Positions 1-7,029 of a stretch of DNA of 29,597 nt are shown here, piece after piece. The position numbers and the translations under genes are program-made. Origin of the DNA: Clostridia bacterium (GTDB lineage Bacteria; Bacillota; Clostridia; Oscillospirales; CAG-272); contig CAADYQ010000135.1 in assembly GCA_900753295.1 (NCBI GenBank), positions 1-29,597 of the forward strand, in the 5' to 3' direction. Below the pieces are notes generated by a model. It saw only the letters and a program-made list of their open reading frames with translations. It did no database searches and was not told the origin of the DNA. Position 1 is the stretch's first letter, and every line of letters begins with the position of its first letter.

Positions 1-457
1 CGAGCACGAGCAGCTCGGCGTTGTGCGACAGAGCGAGGACGAGAGAATATTTCACCTTCATGCCCGCCGAAAGCTCAGACGGAGTTTTGCGACCGTCGAG
101 CGAAAACATCTGCATATATCTGCGGTATGCGCTGTCGTCCCAGTTCGGGTAAAAGGTCTTGGCGACCGCCGATATGCTGTCGAGCTTCTTTTTGAGGTAG
201 TAGTCCACGCCGCCGGAAACGAATCCTGTGCGCAGCTTTATTTCGGTCTCGTGTTCGCTGAAGGGAAGTCCGAAAAATTCGATACTGCCGCTGTCCGGGT
301 GGACAAAATTGAAAAGCGACCCGAGCGTTGTTGATTTGCCGGCGCCGTTGCGTCCTATAAAACCGGTTATCTTTCCGGCTTCAACGGAAAAGGAAACGCC
401 GTCGAGCCTGAACGACGGGTAATTTTTTGTCAGTCCCCTGACCTCAAGAATGCCCAT
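1..457 (-). CDS. ABC transporter ATP-binding protein, YtrB-like (partial, C-terminus outside window)
   Basis: Nucleotide-binding subunit of an ABC transporter, cut by the left edge of the window; about 152 residues are visible. Reading leftward from ATG at 457 gives MGILEVRGLTKNY, then a Walker A motif GRNGAGKST near residue 40 and a degenerate ABC signature LSAGMKVKYSLVLAL near residue 135. That signature and the short, compact layout resemble the YtrB/CcmA-like ATPases of small Firmicutes exporters. A GAAAGGA ribosome site lies about 10 nt before the ATG. The permease partner and any GntR (YtrA) regulator would lie beyond the edge. Promoter and operator-like sequences lie just upstream (487-527). 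The ATPase call is firm; the YtrB assignment is inference from resemblance. Confidence 0.88.
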   Translation of the reverse strand, partial: MGILEVRGLTKNYPSFRLDGVSFSVEAGKITGFIGRNGAGKSTTLGSLFNFVHPDSGSIEFFGLPFSEHETEIKLRTGFVSGGVDYYLKKKLDSISAVAKTFYPNWDDSAYRRYMQMFSLDGRKTPSELSAGMKVKYSLVLALSHNAELLVL

Positions 458-486
458 AGTGCATATGTCCTTTCGTGCGATCGTCT

Positions 487-509
487 TGTGATATTATAAT
501 GATATCACA
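487..509. promoter_or_regulatory. inverted repeat overlapping the ABC-gene -10 (operator candidate)
   Basis: Eight-base arms TGTGATAT (487-494) and ATATCACA (502-509) are separated by 7 nt and cover the -10 region of the leftward ABC promoter. YtrA-like GntR repressors often sit next to YtrB-type ATPases and bind such dyads, but no regulator gene is visible here. A close relative of this site occurs at 1112-1135. Confidence 0.5.
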
Positions 510-527
510 TTGATGTGCATTTGTCAA
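493..527 (-). promoter_or_regulatory. sigma-A promoter of the ABC ATPase gene
   Basis: On the minus strand, TTGACA (522-527) is followed after 17 nt by TATCAT (499-504), which overlaps a better-looking TATAAT at 493-498. It fires toward the ATG at 457. It lies inside the inverted repeat 487-509, so it is probably repressible. Confidence 0.65.
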
Positions 528-534
528 TAGAAAA

Positions 535-561
535 GAGGAAATTTCCGCAAAAAATTTCCTC
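535..561 (-). terminator. intrinsic terminator after the DUF2752 gene
   Basis: A perfect 9-bp stem (GAGGAAATT at 535-543 with AATTTCCTC at 553-561, 9-nt loop) is followed on the minus strand by TTTTCTATT. It lies just beyond the stop codon of the leftward DUF2752 gene and before the ABC promoter. Confidence 0.75.
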
Positions 562-569
562 ACTCGATG

Positions 570-1058
570 TCAGCTCCAGCCCCAGAAGGCGCGATTGTCT
601 CCGAGAGGGTCGATGCCGTATTTTATAAGAAGGATATTCCGCACCACGGCGTGGATGAGAAGAAAGGCGATGAATATCCACATGTGAACGAGCCGAACCT
701 TGAATATCCGGTCCTCGCGGCGCAGGAGCGCGATAAATGCGCGAAGGTCAAAATATGCCACGGCAAACACAAAAACGAGCATGCATATATTCTCCCGCGC
801 CGCATCGGCAAAGCGCAGGTGAAGCAGTGAGTCGAGCATCCGCGTGACGCCGCAGGTGGGACAGTATATGTGCAGATAACGGTTCCAGAAACAGAAAATA
901 AAATTCTTCAGCGCGCCGTCCGCAAGTGCGCGATAGGGCATGAGCGCGGCGGCTCCCAGCAATATCGCGCTGTTGAATATGATGAAGCCCGTCCATTGCA
1001 TCCTGCGGCGGCGTTCGGCGGGGGATATATTTTTGATCTTTTGAGTTTCTGTCCTCAT
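570..1058 (-). CDS. DUF2752 domain membrane protein
   Basis: A 162-residue membrane protein of unknown function. A hydrophobic segment near residues 24-45 is followed by the hallmark DUF2752 motif CPTCGVTRM (about residues 65-73). Two more membrane segments lie near 92-111 and 125-145. The CPxCGxTR signature suggests a redox or metal-related role, but none is established. It is transcribed divergently from the SGNH hydrolase gene, and the shared 97-nt interval holds an inverted repeat over the promoter. It ends at a clear terminator and so is probably monocistronic. Family assignment is confident; function is unknown. Confidence 0.88.
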   Translation of the reverse strand: MRTETQKIKNISPAERRRRMQWTGFIIFNSAILLGAAALMPYRALADGALKNFIFCFWNRYLHIYCPTCGVTRMLDSLLHLRFADAARENICMLVFVFAVAYFDLRAFIALLRREDRIFKVRLVHMWIFIAFLLIHAVVRNILLIKYGIDPLGDNRAFWGWS

Positions 1059-1095
1059 GGGTACACCTGTTTTTTTCGGATTTTACATCTTTGAC

Positions 1096-1127
1096 TTGAA
1101 TTTCTGACGCCGTTGTGGTATTATAAT
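1096..1127 (+). promoter_or_regulatory. sigma-A promoter of the SGNH hydrolase gene
   Basis: TTGAAT (1096-1101), 17 nt, then TATTAT (1119-1124), overlapping TATAAT (1122-1127). Expected transcription start is near 1132-1135. The -10 region sits within the inverted repeat 1112-1135. Confidence 0.6.
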
Positions 1128-1135
1128 ATCACAAC
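1112..1135. promoter_or_regulatory. inverted repeat between divergent DUF2752 and SGNH genes (operator candidate)
   Basis: Ten-base arms GTTGTGGTAT (1112-1121) and ATATCACAAC (1126-1135) pair with one mismatch around a 4-nt centre and cover the -10. Positions 1120-1138 match 18 of 19 bases in the ABC promoter (482-500, other strand), so one regulator or sigma factor may act at both. Confidence 0.5.
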
Positions 1136-1155
1136 ACGGAAAGGATGATCCTTTA

Positions 1156-2238
1156 ATGAAGAAAAAGATAAAGCTGTTTTCATTGGCAATAGCCGCGGCG
1201 CTCGTGATAGGCGCGGCGGTGCTTCCCGCCGCGGCATCGGAAAAGAAATATTCGTCCATGCTCGTTCTCGGCGATTCGATATCCACGGGCTACGGGCTTG
1301 AAAATTACACTCCCGGCGGCTCGCCCTACGAGTGCCGCAGCTACTGCAATATTCTTGCCGAGTCGCTCGGGCTCAAGGCACGCGAGACATATATAAACCG
1401 TGCCGTCAACGGCGATGCGTCAGACGATCTGCTTGCGCTCTTGCCTTCCGTCAGGGAGCAGGCGGCAAAGAGCGATCTTATTGTGGTGTCGATAGGCGGC
1501 AACGACCTGTTGCACATTCTGCCCAAATTTGCGGCAAGCCTTACCGGTAAGGGCATATCCGGCGTCGTTGACGCGGCAAATGCCATACTTGCAATGGATA
1601 AAAACGTTCTTGCCGACAAGCTCAAAAGACCGGAGACCACACTGCCCATACTCACTGCCGTGGCAGAGTACTCGGTCAATCTCGGTAAGATAATCACCAC
1701 ACTGCACGAATACAATCCGGACGCGCGCGTCATCTTCCTTGCCCAGTACAATCCCATGGCGGGCGTTGCCGAGGCGGGGGCGTTCGGAACTTTTGCCGGG
1801 ACGGTGATAGATTCACTCAACGCGGCGCTCCGCAGTGCCGTTGCCGCTTCCGGCTACGGCTATGAGGTCGCGGATATCCCGTCAGTCATAAACGTGAATG
1901 CCGAGGGATATACGAATATTTCTTCGCTTGACATCCACCCGAACGGAGAGGGACACGAGCTTATGGGCAAGTATATGACTGAGCTCGTTGCCGCCGCGCC
2001 GGTGCCGGTCACTCCCGAAACGTCTGCGGAAAGCGAGCCTGTTACCGAGCCGGTAACAGAACCTCCCGTGACTACCGAGGCTCCCGCCGCAAGCGCTGCC
2101 GCGACCGAGCCTGCTACCGATACTGCCGCTCCTGAGACTACCGCCGGTGAAAAGCGCGGCTGCGGCTCATCCGTCGCCGCCGGAATGCTTCTTGCGGTGC
2201 TCGCCGGCGCCGTCTGTCTTGTGAAAAAACGTAAATGA
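1156..2238 (+). CDS. secreted SGNH/GDSL-type hydrolase with C-terminal membrane anchor
   Basis: A 360-residue secreted esterase/lipase of the SGNH superfamily. Residues 1-27 form a Sec signal peptide ending AAA. Catalytic blocks are visible: GDSISTGYG (nucleophile Ser41), GGND (114-117, oxyanion Asn116) and DIHPN (259-263, Asp259 and His261). A Thr/Glu/Pro-rich linker (about 285-330, repeated TEP units) leads to KRGCGS and a single hydrophobic segment (339-356) ending KKRK, so the enzyme is probably held at the outer face of the membrane or wall. GGATGATCC lies 7-15 nt before the ATG and could be a ribosome site. The substrate is unknown; acetylated glycans, peptidoglycan or lipids are possible. 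The C-terminal tail is not an LPXTG signal. Confidence 0.9.
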   Translation: MKKKIKLFSLAIAAALVIGAAVLPAAASEKKYSSMLVLGDSISTGYGLENYTPGGSPYECRSYCNILAESLGLKARETYINRAVNGDASDDLLALLPSVREQAAKSDLIVVSIGGNDLLHILPKFAASLTGKGISGVVDAANAILAMDKNVLADKLKRPETTLPILTAVAEYSVNLGKIITTLHEYNPDARVIFLAQYNPMAGVAEAGAFGTFAGTVIDSLNAALRSAVAASGYGYEVADIPSVINVNAEGYTNISSLDIHPNGEGHELMGKYMTELVAAAPVPVTPETSAESEPVTEPVTEPPVTTEAPAASAAATEPATDTAAPETTAGEKRGCGSSVAAGMLLAVLAGAVCLVKKRK

Positions 2239-2275
2239 TCCTAAACCGATAAACCGCGAAATATCGTGAAATATC

Positions 2276-2320
2276 CGGGCGGTGTCCGGAAGATCTGTCC
2301 GATCTTCCGGACACCGCCCG
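2276..2320. terminator. perfect 20-bp palindrome between convergent genes, probable bidirectional terminator
   Basis: Bases 2276-2295 are the exact reverse complement of 2301-2320, with a 5-nt loop TGTCC. The hairpin lies between the ends of the rightward SGNH gene and the leftward solute-binding gene. There is no long T tract on either side, so a REP-like palindrome is an alternative reading. Confidence 0.6.
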
Positions 2321-2338
2321 AAATCATGCCCTTCGGAT

Positions 2339-2464
2339 TTAATTTCCTATATCGGCTATAAGCTTGTTAAGCATCGTCTGCAGCGATTTGCGGTTTGCGG
2401 AGGCGTTTGCCATGTACGAGCCGGTGTTGCCGGAGCATGCCTTGCGGAATATGTTGTTTACTTC
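2339..2464 (-). other. in-frame continuation of the solute-binding protein gene beyond a TGA
   Basis: After the TGA at 2465-2467 the same frame continues for 41 sense codons, starting EVNNIFRKACSGNTGSYMAN and ending at TAA (2339-2341). The composition resembles the C-terminal helices of this binding-protein family, which typically end with a conserved helical tail. This is evidence that the ancestral gene ran to 2339 and that the TGA is a nonsense change or a sequence error. Confidence 0.75.
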
Positions 2465-3853
2465 TCAGAGAGAGGAGTAGAATATTCTGCCGAGGTCGAA
2501 GGTCACGGACGAACGGATGATGTCGTATACATTGGCGATCTTACCGTCGCTGGCGTAACGGGTCTTCATGGTCGCTTCAAAGAGAACGGGTGTGATCTTG
2601 CGGTAGCCCTCGGAGCCCATTGCTTCAAGCACTGCGCCTACCATTGCCGCATCGTCGCCGATGGACTTGGAGGCTACATAAAGCGAGCAGGGGAAGGCAA
2701 GGCAGGATACATAGTCCTTCTGGTCCTTGTCGTATTTCGGAACAGGAAGCACACCGTAGTCGAGGTTATCGGAGAATCTCAGCTTCTTGAGCGCGACGTC
2801 GCAACGGGAGATTATCATCATTGCGTTGCCGTCGGACATATATGCGCTTTCGGTAAAGTCGGTGATGAAGAACGCGCCGTTGCGGTTGGCAAAGAAGCTG
2901 CCTACCTTGTCGGCGAGGTTCACTGCCTTCTCGCTTGTAAAGTCATCGGAGATCTTTGGCGTGCCGTCGGCATCGCGGTCAACGATGATAAGGTCGCTGG
3001 CATAGTAGAAAACGTCAAAATAGTTGTCGCAGATGTAAAGACCGAAGAGGTCGCCGCGGTCCTTTGTGCCGGAGTTGTTTCTGTCCTCATAGACATCGGC
3101 GGTCATGCTGAAGAGGTCGTCAAGCGTCCAGTCGCCGGCAAGCGCTTTGTCGTAAAGCGAATCGGCGGTGTGGCCGTTGTTGGCGGTCATGTCTTTGTTG
3201 AAGAATATGGCGTGCATCTTGTGCAGCATGTTGGTCGAGATGTCGCCCGAGCAGAGATAATAGTTGCCGTTTATCATAGACTCGGTAAGCAGACGGTCGG
3301 GCCACCACGGTTTGGAGAAGTCAAGGTTTTCAAGCTCGTTGAGCTTGTAGGTGAGTCCGTTTGCCACAAGACCGGCGGAGGTGAGCGAGTATGCCGCCAT
3401 TATGTGCGGCGCGTAGGAGGAGCCTGCGGAAATGCGGGTCTGCGCGGTGGAGATGAAGTTCTTCTGGTTGCCGTAGTTGCCGGGGATCGCTTCAAATTCA
3501 AACGTCACACCAAGGCGGCGCTCAACTGTTTTGTTGCGGAGGTAAATGGCGTTGTCAACGGCGTTGTCGCTCTGTTCGGCGATCTCGAACTCGTTGTTCT
3601 CAACGTCGCTCCAAACGAGGAATCTCACCGTGGAATTGCCGAAGTTGAGGTCCGGTGACAGATCGTCGAGAAGGAAGCCGTTTTCATCGGTGTTGGACGA
3701 GGTTTCGGGAGTCGGTACAGTGCTGTCGGTCGCGGCGGTGGTGGTGTCTCCGGTGTTTCCGCTATCCGGCTTTGCGCATGCGATGAGTGATGTGACAAGC
3801 ATAAAAAGGCAAAGAGATACCGCTGTTATGCGTGACAGAAAACTCTTTTTCAT
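2465..3853 (-). CDS. extracellular solute-binding lipoprotein, ABC sugar-uptake type (C-terminally truncated by TGA)
   Basis: Substrate-binding lipoprotein of an ABC importer, 462 residues as read. The signal peptide ends in a lipobox LIAC with lipidated Cys26, followed by a Thr/Ser-rich linker to about residue 65. The body has the look of family 1 binding proteins, with segments such as GDWTLDDLFSMTADVYEDRN and GNAMMIISRCDVALKKLR. AAAGGAG precedes the ATG by 11 nt. It is last in the leftward operon behind a dehydrogenase and two isomerases, which suggests a sugar or glycoside ligand. No permease genes are adjacent, so it must use components encoded elsewhere. The reading frame stops at TGA 2465-2467 but stays coding-like for 41 more codons, so the protein may lack its C-terminal helices. 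Confidence 0.85.
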   Translation of the reverse strand: MKKSFLSRITAVSLCLFMLVTSLIACAKPDSGNTGDTTTAATDSTVPTPETSSNTDENGFLLDDLSPDLNFGNSTVRFLVWSDVENNEFEIAEQSDNAVDNAIYLRNKTVERRLGVTFEFEAIPGNYGNQKNFISTAQTRISAGSSYAPHIMAAYSLTSAGLVANGLTYKLNELENLDFSKPWWPDRLLTESMINGNYYLCSGDISTNMLHKMHAIFFNKDMTANNGHTADSLYDKALAGDWTLDDLFSMTADVYEDRNNSGTKDRGDLFGLYICDNYFDVFYYASDLIIVDRDADGTPKISDDFTSEKAVNLADKVGSFFANRNGAFFITDFTESAYMSDGNAMMIISRCDVALKKLRFSDNLDYGVLPVPKYDKDQKDYVSCLAFPCSLYVASKSIGDDAAMVGAVLEAMGSEGYRKITPVLFEATMKTRYASDGKIANVYDIIRSSVTFDLGRIFYSSL

Positions 3854-3911
3854 GTGTGATTTTCTCCTTTGTTGTTTTATGTTTTATGTGCAGAGCATTT
3901 ATGCTGAGCTG

Positions 3912-5108
3912 TCAGTATGTTCCCTCGGTGTCGGATACGACAGAGGGGGCGACTGAGGCTTTTCTTTTTGATGCGGCGACATGCTCCATGAGCTTGTCGC
4001 GGAAAAGCGCCTCGTCGATAGGAAGGGACACCTCTTTGCCGAGCCATGCGGAAAGATGCATGGCATTCGATATCATAAGTCCGTTTATGCCTTCGCGTCC
4101 GTCGGCGACGAGCGGCGTGCCGTGAAGCACAGCTCCGGCAAACGCATTAAGCACACCGACGTGCTGAGGATTTTTGCCGTCAGTCTCGGCTTCGTATTTT
4201 TCCGACTTGGGCGCGCCGAAGGCGGCGGTGCGGTTTTCCTTGGTAAAGACGGATTCCGGGACCTCGAGCTTTGTTACCCACAGCTTTTTGGAGTCTGTCA
4301 GCAGTGTGCCGCCGTCGCAGACTATCTCAAAACGGTTGGTGCCGGGAACGTCTCCGGTGGAGGTGATAAAGGTTCCGGTCGCGCCGTTTTTGTATTCACA
4401 GAATACGCTCACGTCGTCCTCGACCTCTATGTCATGCCATTTGCCGAAGTACATTTTCGCTTCAAGCTTTGCGGGCATGCCGCATATCCACTGCCAAAGG
4501 TCGAGCTGATGCGGGCACTGATTCAGCAGGACGCCGCCGCCCTCGCCGCTCCATGTGGCGCGCCAGTCGCCGGAGTCATAGTAAAACTGCGGGCGGTACC
4601 AGCTTGTGATGATCCAGCTCGTGCGGCGTATTTCGCCGAGTGCGCCGGAGGCAACGATCTCATGCATTTTGCGGTAAACATGGTTCGTGCGCTGGTTGAA
4701 CATCATACCGAACACAAGCTCGGGGTGACGGTCGGCTTCCGCTATCATGCGGCGCACGTCGAGCGTATAAACGCCGGCAGGCTTTTCGCACATGACATGA
4801 AGCCCCGCGCGCATTGCTTCGATGGTGAGTCCGGGGTGCTGGTAATGGGGAACAGCCACGAGCACCGCGTCGCATCTGTGCTCTGCGATAAGCTCGCTGC
4901 CCTCCGAATAGCAGGCTATGTCGGGCGCTACGGCGCCATCCTCGCGCGCCGCTTTGAGCACCGCGTGAACGCGTTCGAGCTTGGCGGGGTCACGGTCGGC
5001 AACGGCGGTGACTTCGATCTCCGGGCACTTTCCCGCAAGAATGTTGGAAAGATGCTTTGAACCCATGTTGCCGGCGCCGATAATGCCGAGTCTGAGTTTT
5101 TTATCCAT
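3912..5108 (-). CDS. Gfo/Idh/MocA family NAD(P)-dependent oxidoreductase
   Basis: A 398-residue cytosolic dehydrogenase. The N-terminal Rossmann fold has GIIGAGNMGSKH (residues 8-19), and the family motif EKP lies at 108-110. The C-terminal substrate domain contains NQCPHQLDLWQW (196-207), matching the family's His/Asp catalytic region. Relatives oxidise or reduce sugars, inositols or glycosides, often at C3. It lies 15 nt after a TIM-barrel isomerase gene and 58 nt before the solute-binding gene, with AAGGAG before the start, so it belongs to the leftward operon. The pairing with isomerases and a nearby ThuA gene hints at a keto-sugar intermediate; the actual substrate cannot be read from sequence. 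Confidence 0.92.
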   Translation of the reverse strand: MDKKLRLGIIGAGNMGSKHLSNILAGKCPEIEVTAVADRDPAKLERVHAVLKAAREDGAVAPDIACYSEGSELIAEHRCDAVLVAVPHYQHPGLTIEAMRAGLHVMCEKPAGVYTLDVRRMIAEADRHPELVFGMMFNQRTNHVYRKMHEIVASGALGEIRRTSWIITSWYRPQFYYDSGDWRATWSGEGGGVLLNQCPHQLDLWQWICGMPAKLEAKMYFGKWHDIEVEDDVSVFCEYKNGATGTFITSTGDVPGTNRFEIVCDGGTLLTDSKKLWVTKLEVPESVFTKENRTAAFGAPKSEKYEAETDGKNPQHVGVLNAFAGAVLHGTPLVADGREGINGLMISNAMHLSAWLGKEVSLPIDEALFRDKLMEHVAASKRKASVAPSVVSDTEGTY

Positions 5109-5123
5109 TCCGATATCTCCTTA

Positions 5124-5900
5124 TCAGTTGTAGCCGAGAGATGAAAGGTAGTCGTAGCTGCGTTTCATGCACTCAAACGGATCGTCGTCATAGCAGTGAT
5201 CCTGTTCGACAAAGGCGTACTTTGCACCGGATGCTTCGGCGGCAGGGAGGATAGCCTCGTAGTTCATATTTCCGCTGCCGATGGGAGCCATGCGGATGTT
5301 GAGGTCGGCGGGGTTCCAGCACATATCCTTGAGGTGGATGCAGTCAAGCCTGCCGCGCAGACGGCGGAGCCACTGTACGGGGTCCGCACCGCCCGCCTGT
5401 ACCCAGTAGCAGTCGAGCGTGATGCCCATCTCGTCGGGCGTGGTGCGGTCGCAAAGGTCTTCGATTAGCAGCTTCCCGTTCGGCATGCGCATGAATTCCA
5501 TGTTGTGGTTGTGATACATGAACTTCATGCCCGCTTCCTTTATCTTTTTGGCGGCGGGTATCGCCTCTACCATGAACTGCTCGTACTTTTCAAGGTCGCA
5601 GCCGCTCTTTTTGAAGTTGGGAATCGAGCCTATCCCTATGTAGCGTGCGCCGAAAACGCGGTGGAACTCTATCGTCGCATCGGTATCGTTCATGACGCGG
5701 GAATAACTGAAGTGCGTAAGGGGCGCGATAAGACCGCACTCGTCAAGCAGTTCGCGCATCCATTCGGGATCGTAGTCGCAAACGCCGGAAAGCTGGACCG
5801 CCGTATAGCCCATGTCGGCTACCCGCTTTATCGTCTCTCTGAGATCGTCCGTCGTCTTGCAGCTGTTTCTTAGTGTGTAAAGTTGTGCTCCGATTAACAT
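5124..5900 (-). CDS. sugar phosphate isomerase/epimerase, xylose-isomerase-like TIM barrel
   Basis: A 258-residue protein of the AP-endonuclease-2/xylose-isomerase-like TIM-barrel superfamily. It begins MLIGAQLYTLR, a typical first strand. Candidate metal ligands lie in YHNHNMEF, LDCYWVQAGG, CIHLKDMCW and FVEQDH. Members isomerise or epimerise sugars, keto-sugars or inosose, and some cleave 3-keto-glycosides. A GAAAGG ribosome site precedes the ATG at 5900. It is the second gene of the operon, 36 nt after the other isomerase-like gene and 15 nt before the dehydrogenase. The isomerase/epimerase name is a family label; the reaction is not determined. Confidence 0.9.
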   Translation of the reverse strand: MLIGAQLYTLRNSCKTTDDLRETIKRVADMGYTAVQLSGVCDYDPEWMRELLDECGLIAPLTHFSYSRVMNDTDATIEFHRVFGARYIGIGSIPNFKKSGCDLEKYEQFMVEAIPAAKKIKEAGMKFMYHNHNMEFMRMPNGKLLIEDLCDRTTPDEMGITLDCYWVQAGGADPVQWLRRLRGRLDCIHLKDMCWNPADLNIRMAPIGSGNMNYEAILPAAEASGAKYAFVEQDHCYDDDPFECMKRSYDYLSSLGYN

Positions 5901-5936
5901 TTGATTATTTCCTTTCAGAATATTAATATGTGTCGG

Positions 5937-6773
5937 TCACGCCAGAAGCGAGCGCAGCGCACCCACGGCGTAGTCAAAGGCTTCGCGTCCGTCGGCAAAG
6001 TGAAGACCGCCAGTCTTATGCTCCGCGCCGTTCTCAAGCGCCGCAAGCCCGGTGAAGTGGGTAAGGTGAGGCTCAAGCGTGAGCACCGTTATGCCCGCTT
6101 CGCGGAAGAGGGGGATAAGTTCGGGGAGTCTGCCGACTCCCTGACCGGCGGGAACGTTTGCACCGTCCGCAGTGGCGTCCTTTATGTGTGCGTAAAACAC
6201 GCGGTCGGAAAGAAGCTGCCATGCCTCGAGCGGGTCGGAATGACACTGAACGAAATTCGCGGGGTCAAAAACGGCGTGAATGTCGGGCAGCGCATCGAGC
6301 AGACGGCGGCAACGCGCGGGCGTGTCACCGTAGATCTTTTTCTCATTCTCGTGGCACAGGAGCGCCCCCGAGCCGCGGGCAAGCTCGCCGAAGATATCTA
6401 TGCGGCGGCATATCTCGTCAAAGCACGCAGAGCTTTCGTCCGCGCCGTAAAAGCTGAACATTCTTATGCAGCGTGCTCCCATTATTTCGGCAGTTTCGGC
6501 AATGCGGGCAAATTCGTCGCGTGCCTTGCCGAAATCGTCGCGGATATTGCTTTTTCCGGCAGGCGAACCGATAGACCATACCGCTATCCCGCTGCCGTCC
6601 AAGCGGCGGTGAAGCTCGCGCGCCTCGGACGCCGTAAGCTCCGCTACGTTTTTTCCGTCCACACCGCGCAGCTCTATAAGACCTATACCGTTTTCCGTGA
6701 GTGCGCGTATCTGCCCGTCGACTGCGGGTGTTGCTTCATCGGCAAACGCGCACAGCGAAAAGTTATCACTCAT
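5937..6773 (-). CDS. sugar phosphate isomerase/epimerase family TIM-barrel protein, first gene of the operon
   Basis: A 278-residue TIM-barrel protein of the same superfamily as its neighbour but clearly divergent from it. Metal-site regions are CHENEKKIYGDTP, FDPANFVQ, AHIKDA and TLEPHL. The frame is open upstream to 6986, but ATG 6773 is preferred. A consensus promoter at 6811-6839 predicts a transcript start near 6804, so the more distal starts would be untranscribed and the ATG at 6800 would have almost no leader. A weak AAGG lies just before ATG 6773. The PANF/KDA pattern resembles hydroxypyruvate-isomerase or IolE-like relatives, but I cannot assign a substrate. Confidence 0.85.
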   Translation of the reverse strand: MSDNFSLCAFADEATPAVDGQIRALTENGIGLIELRGVDGKNVAELTASEARELHRRLDGSGIAVWSIGSPAGKSNIRDDFGKARDEFARIAETAEIMGARCIRMFSFYGADESSACFDEICRRIDIFGELARGSGALLCHENEKKIYGDTPARCRRLLDALPDIHAVFDPANFVQCHSDPLEAWQLLSDRVFYAHIKDATADGANVPAGQGVGRLPELIPLFREAGITVLTLEPHLTHFTGLAALENGAEHKTGGLHFADGREAFDYAVGALRSLLA

Positions 6774-6810
6774 GTACCTTACCGTACCTTTCGTTTTCAT
6801 ACATGTCTCC

Positions 6811-6839
6811 ATTATAACACAAACACCCACGCCAATCAA
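6811..6839 (-). promoter_or_regulatory. sigma-A promoter of the leftward sugar operon
   Basis: On the minus strand, TTGATT (6834-6839), exactly 17 nt, then consensus TATAAT (6811-6816). It drives the isomerase, isomerase, dehydrogenase and solute-binding genes. It also supports the start at 6773. Confidence 0.8.
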
Positions 6840-6891
6840 TACATGCGGGCAAATATGCGGGAAAGTTTTTTGCGCTTTTTGCCGTTTTCTG

Positions 6892-6920
6892 TTGCATCCG
6901 AGGCAAAAAAGTAGTATTAT
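6892..6920 (+). promoter_or_regulatory. sigma-A promoter of the PHP/MBL gene pair
   Basis: TTGCAT (6892-6897), 17 nt, then TATTAT (6915-6920), divergent from the sugar-operon promoter 53 bp away. The predicted leader is about 100 nt before the TTG start at 7030. The leader contains a TGTCCGGCGG stretch but no clear regulatory fold. Confidence 0.65.
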
Positions 6921-7029
6921 ATATTTGAAAGAAACAGCAGGGCAAGAGAAGTTTACGTTTTTTGCCGCACGGATGTCCGGCGGCAAAATTCACCCCGCCG
7001 CTTGCCCCGAATAATAGAAAGGCAATATT

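Noticed and set aside
2465..2467. TGA recoded as an amino acid (selenocysteine or an altered code)
   Set aside because: TGA serves as the normal stop for many genes here (SGNH, mraZ, murG and others), I see no obvious selenocysteine-type hairpin immediately after it, and binding proteins of this family are not selenoproteins.
2282..3658. 458-codon plus-strand open frame opposite the solute-binding gene
   Set aside because: The minus strand has a lipobox, a ribosome site and family-like sequence; the plus-strand product is a low-complexity Val/Gly-rich mirror typical of GC-rich antisense frames.
3981..5060. 359-codon plus-strand open frame opposite the Gfo/Idh/MocA gene
   Set aside because: It is antisense to a clear dehydrogenase with Rossmann and EKP motifs and has no ribosome site or recognisable domain of its own.
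5901..6914. 337-codon plus-strand open frame opposite an isomerase gene
   Set aside because: The minus strand has TIM-barrel metal-site motifs and its own promoter; the plus frame is rich in Arg/Val with no motif.
6774..6986. N-terminal extension of the first isomerase gene to 6986
   Set aside because: A consensus promoter (6811-6839) lies within it, and the added residues do not resemble the TIM-barrel family.
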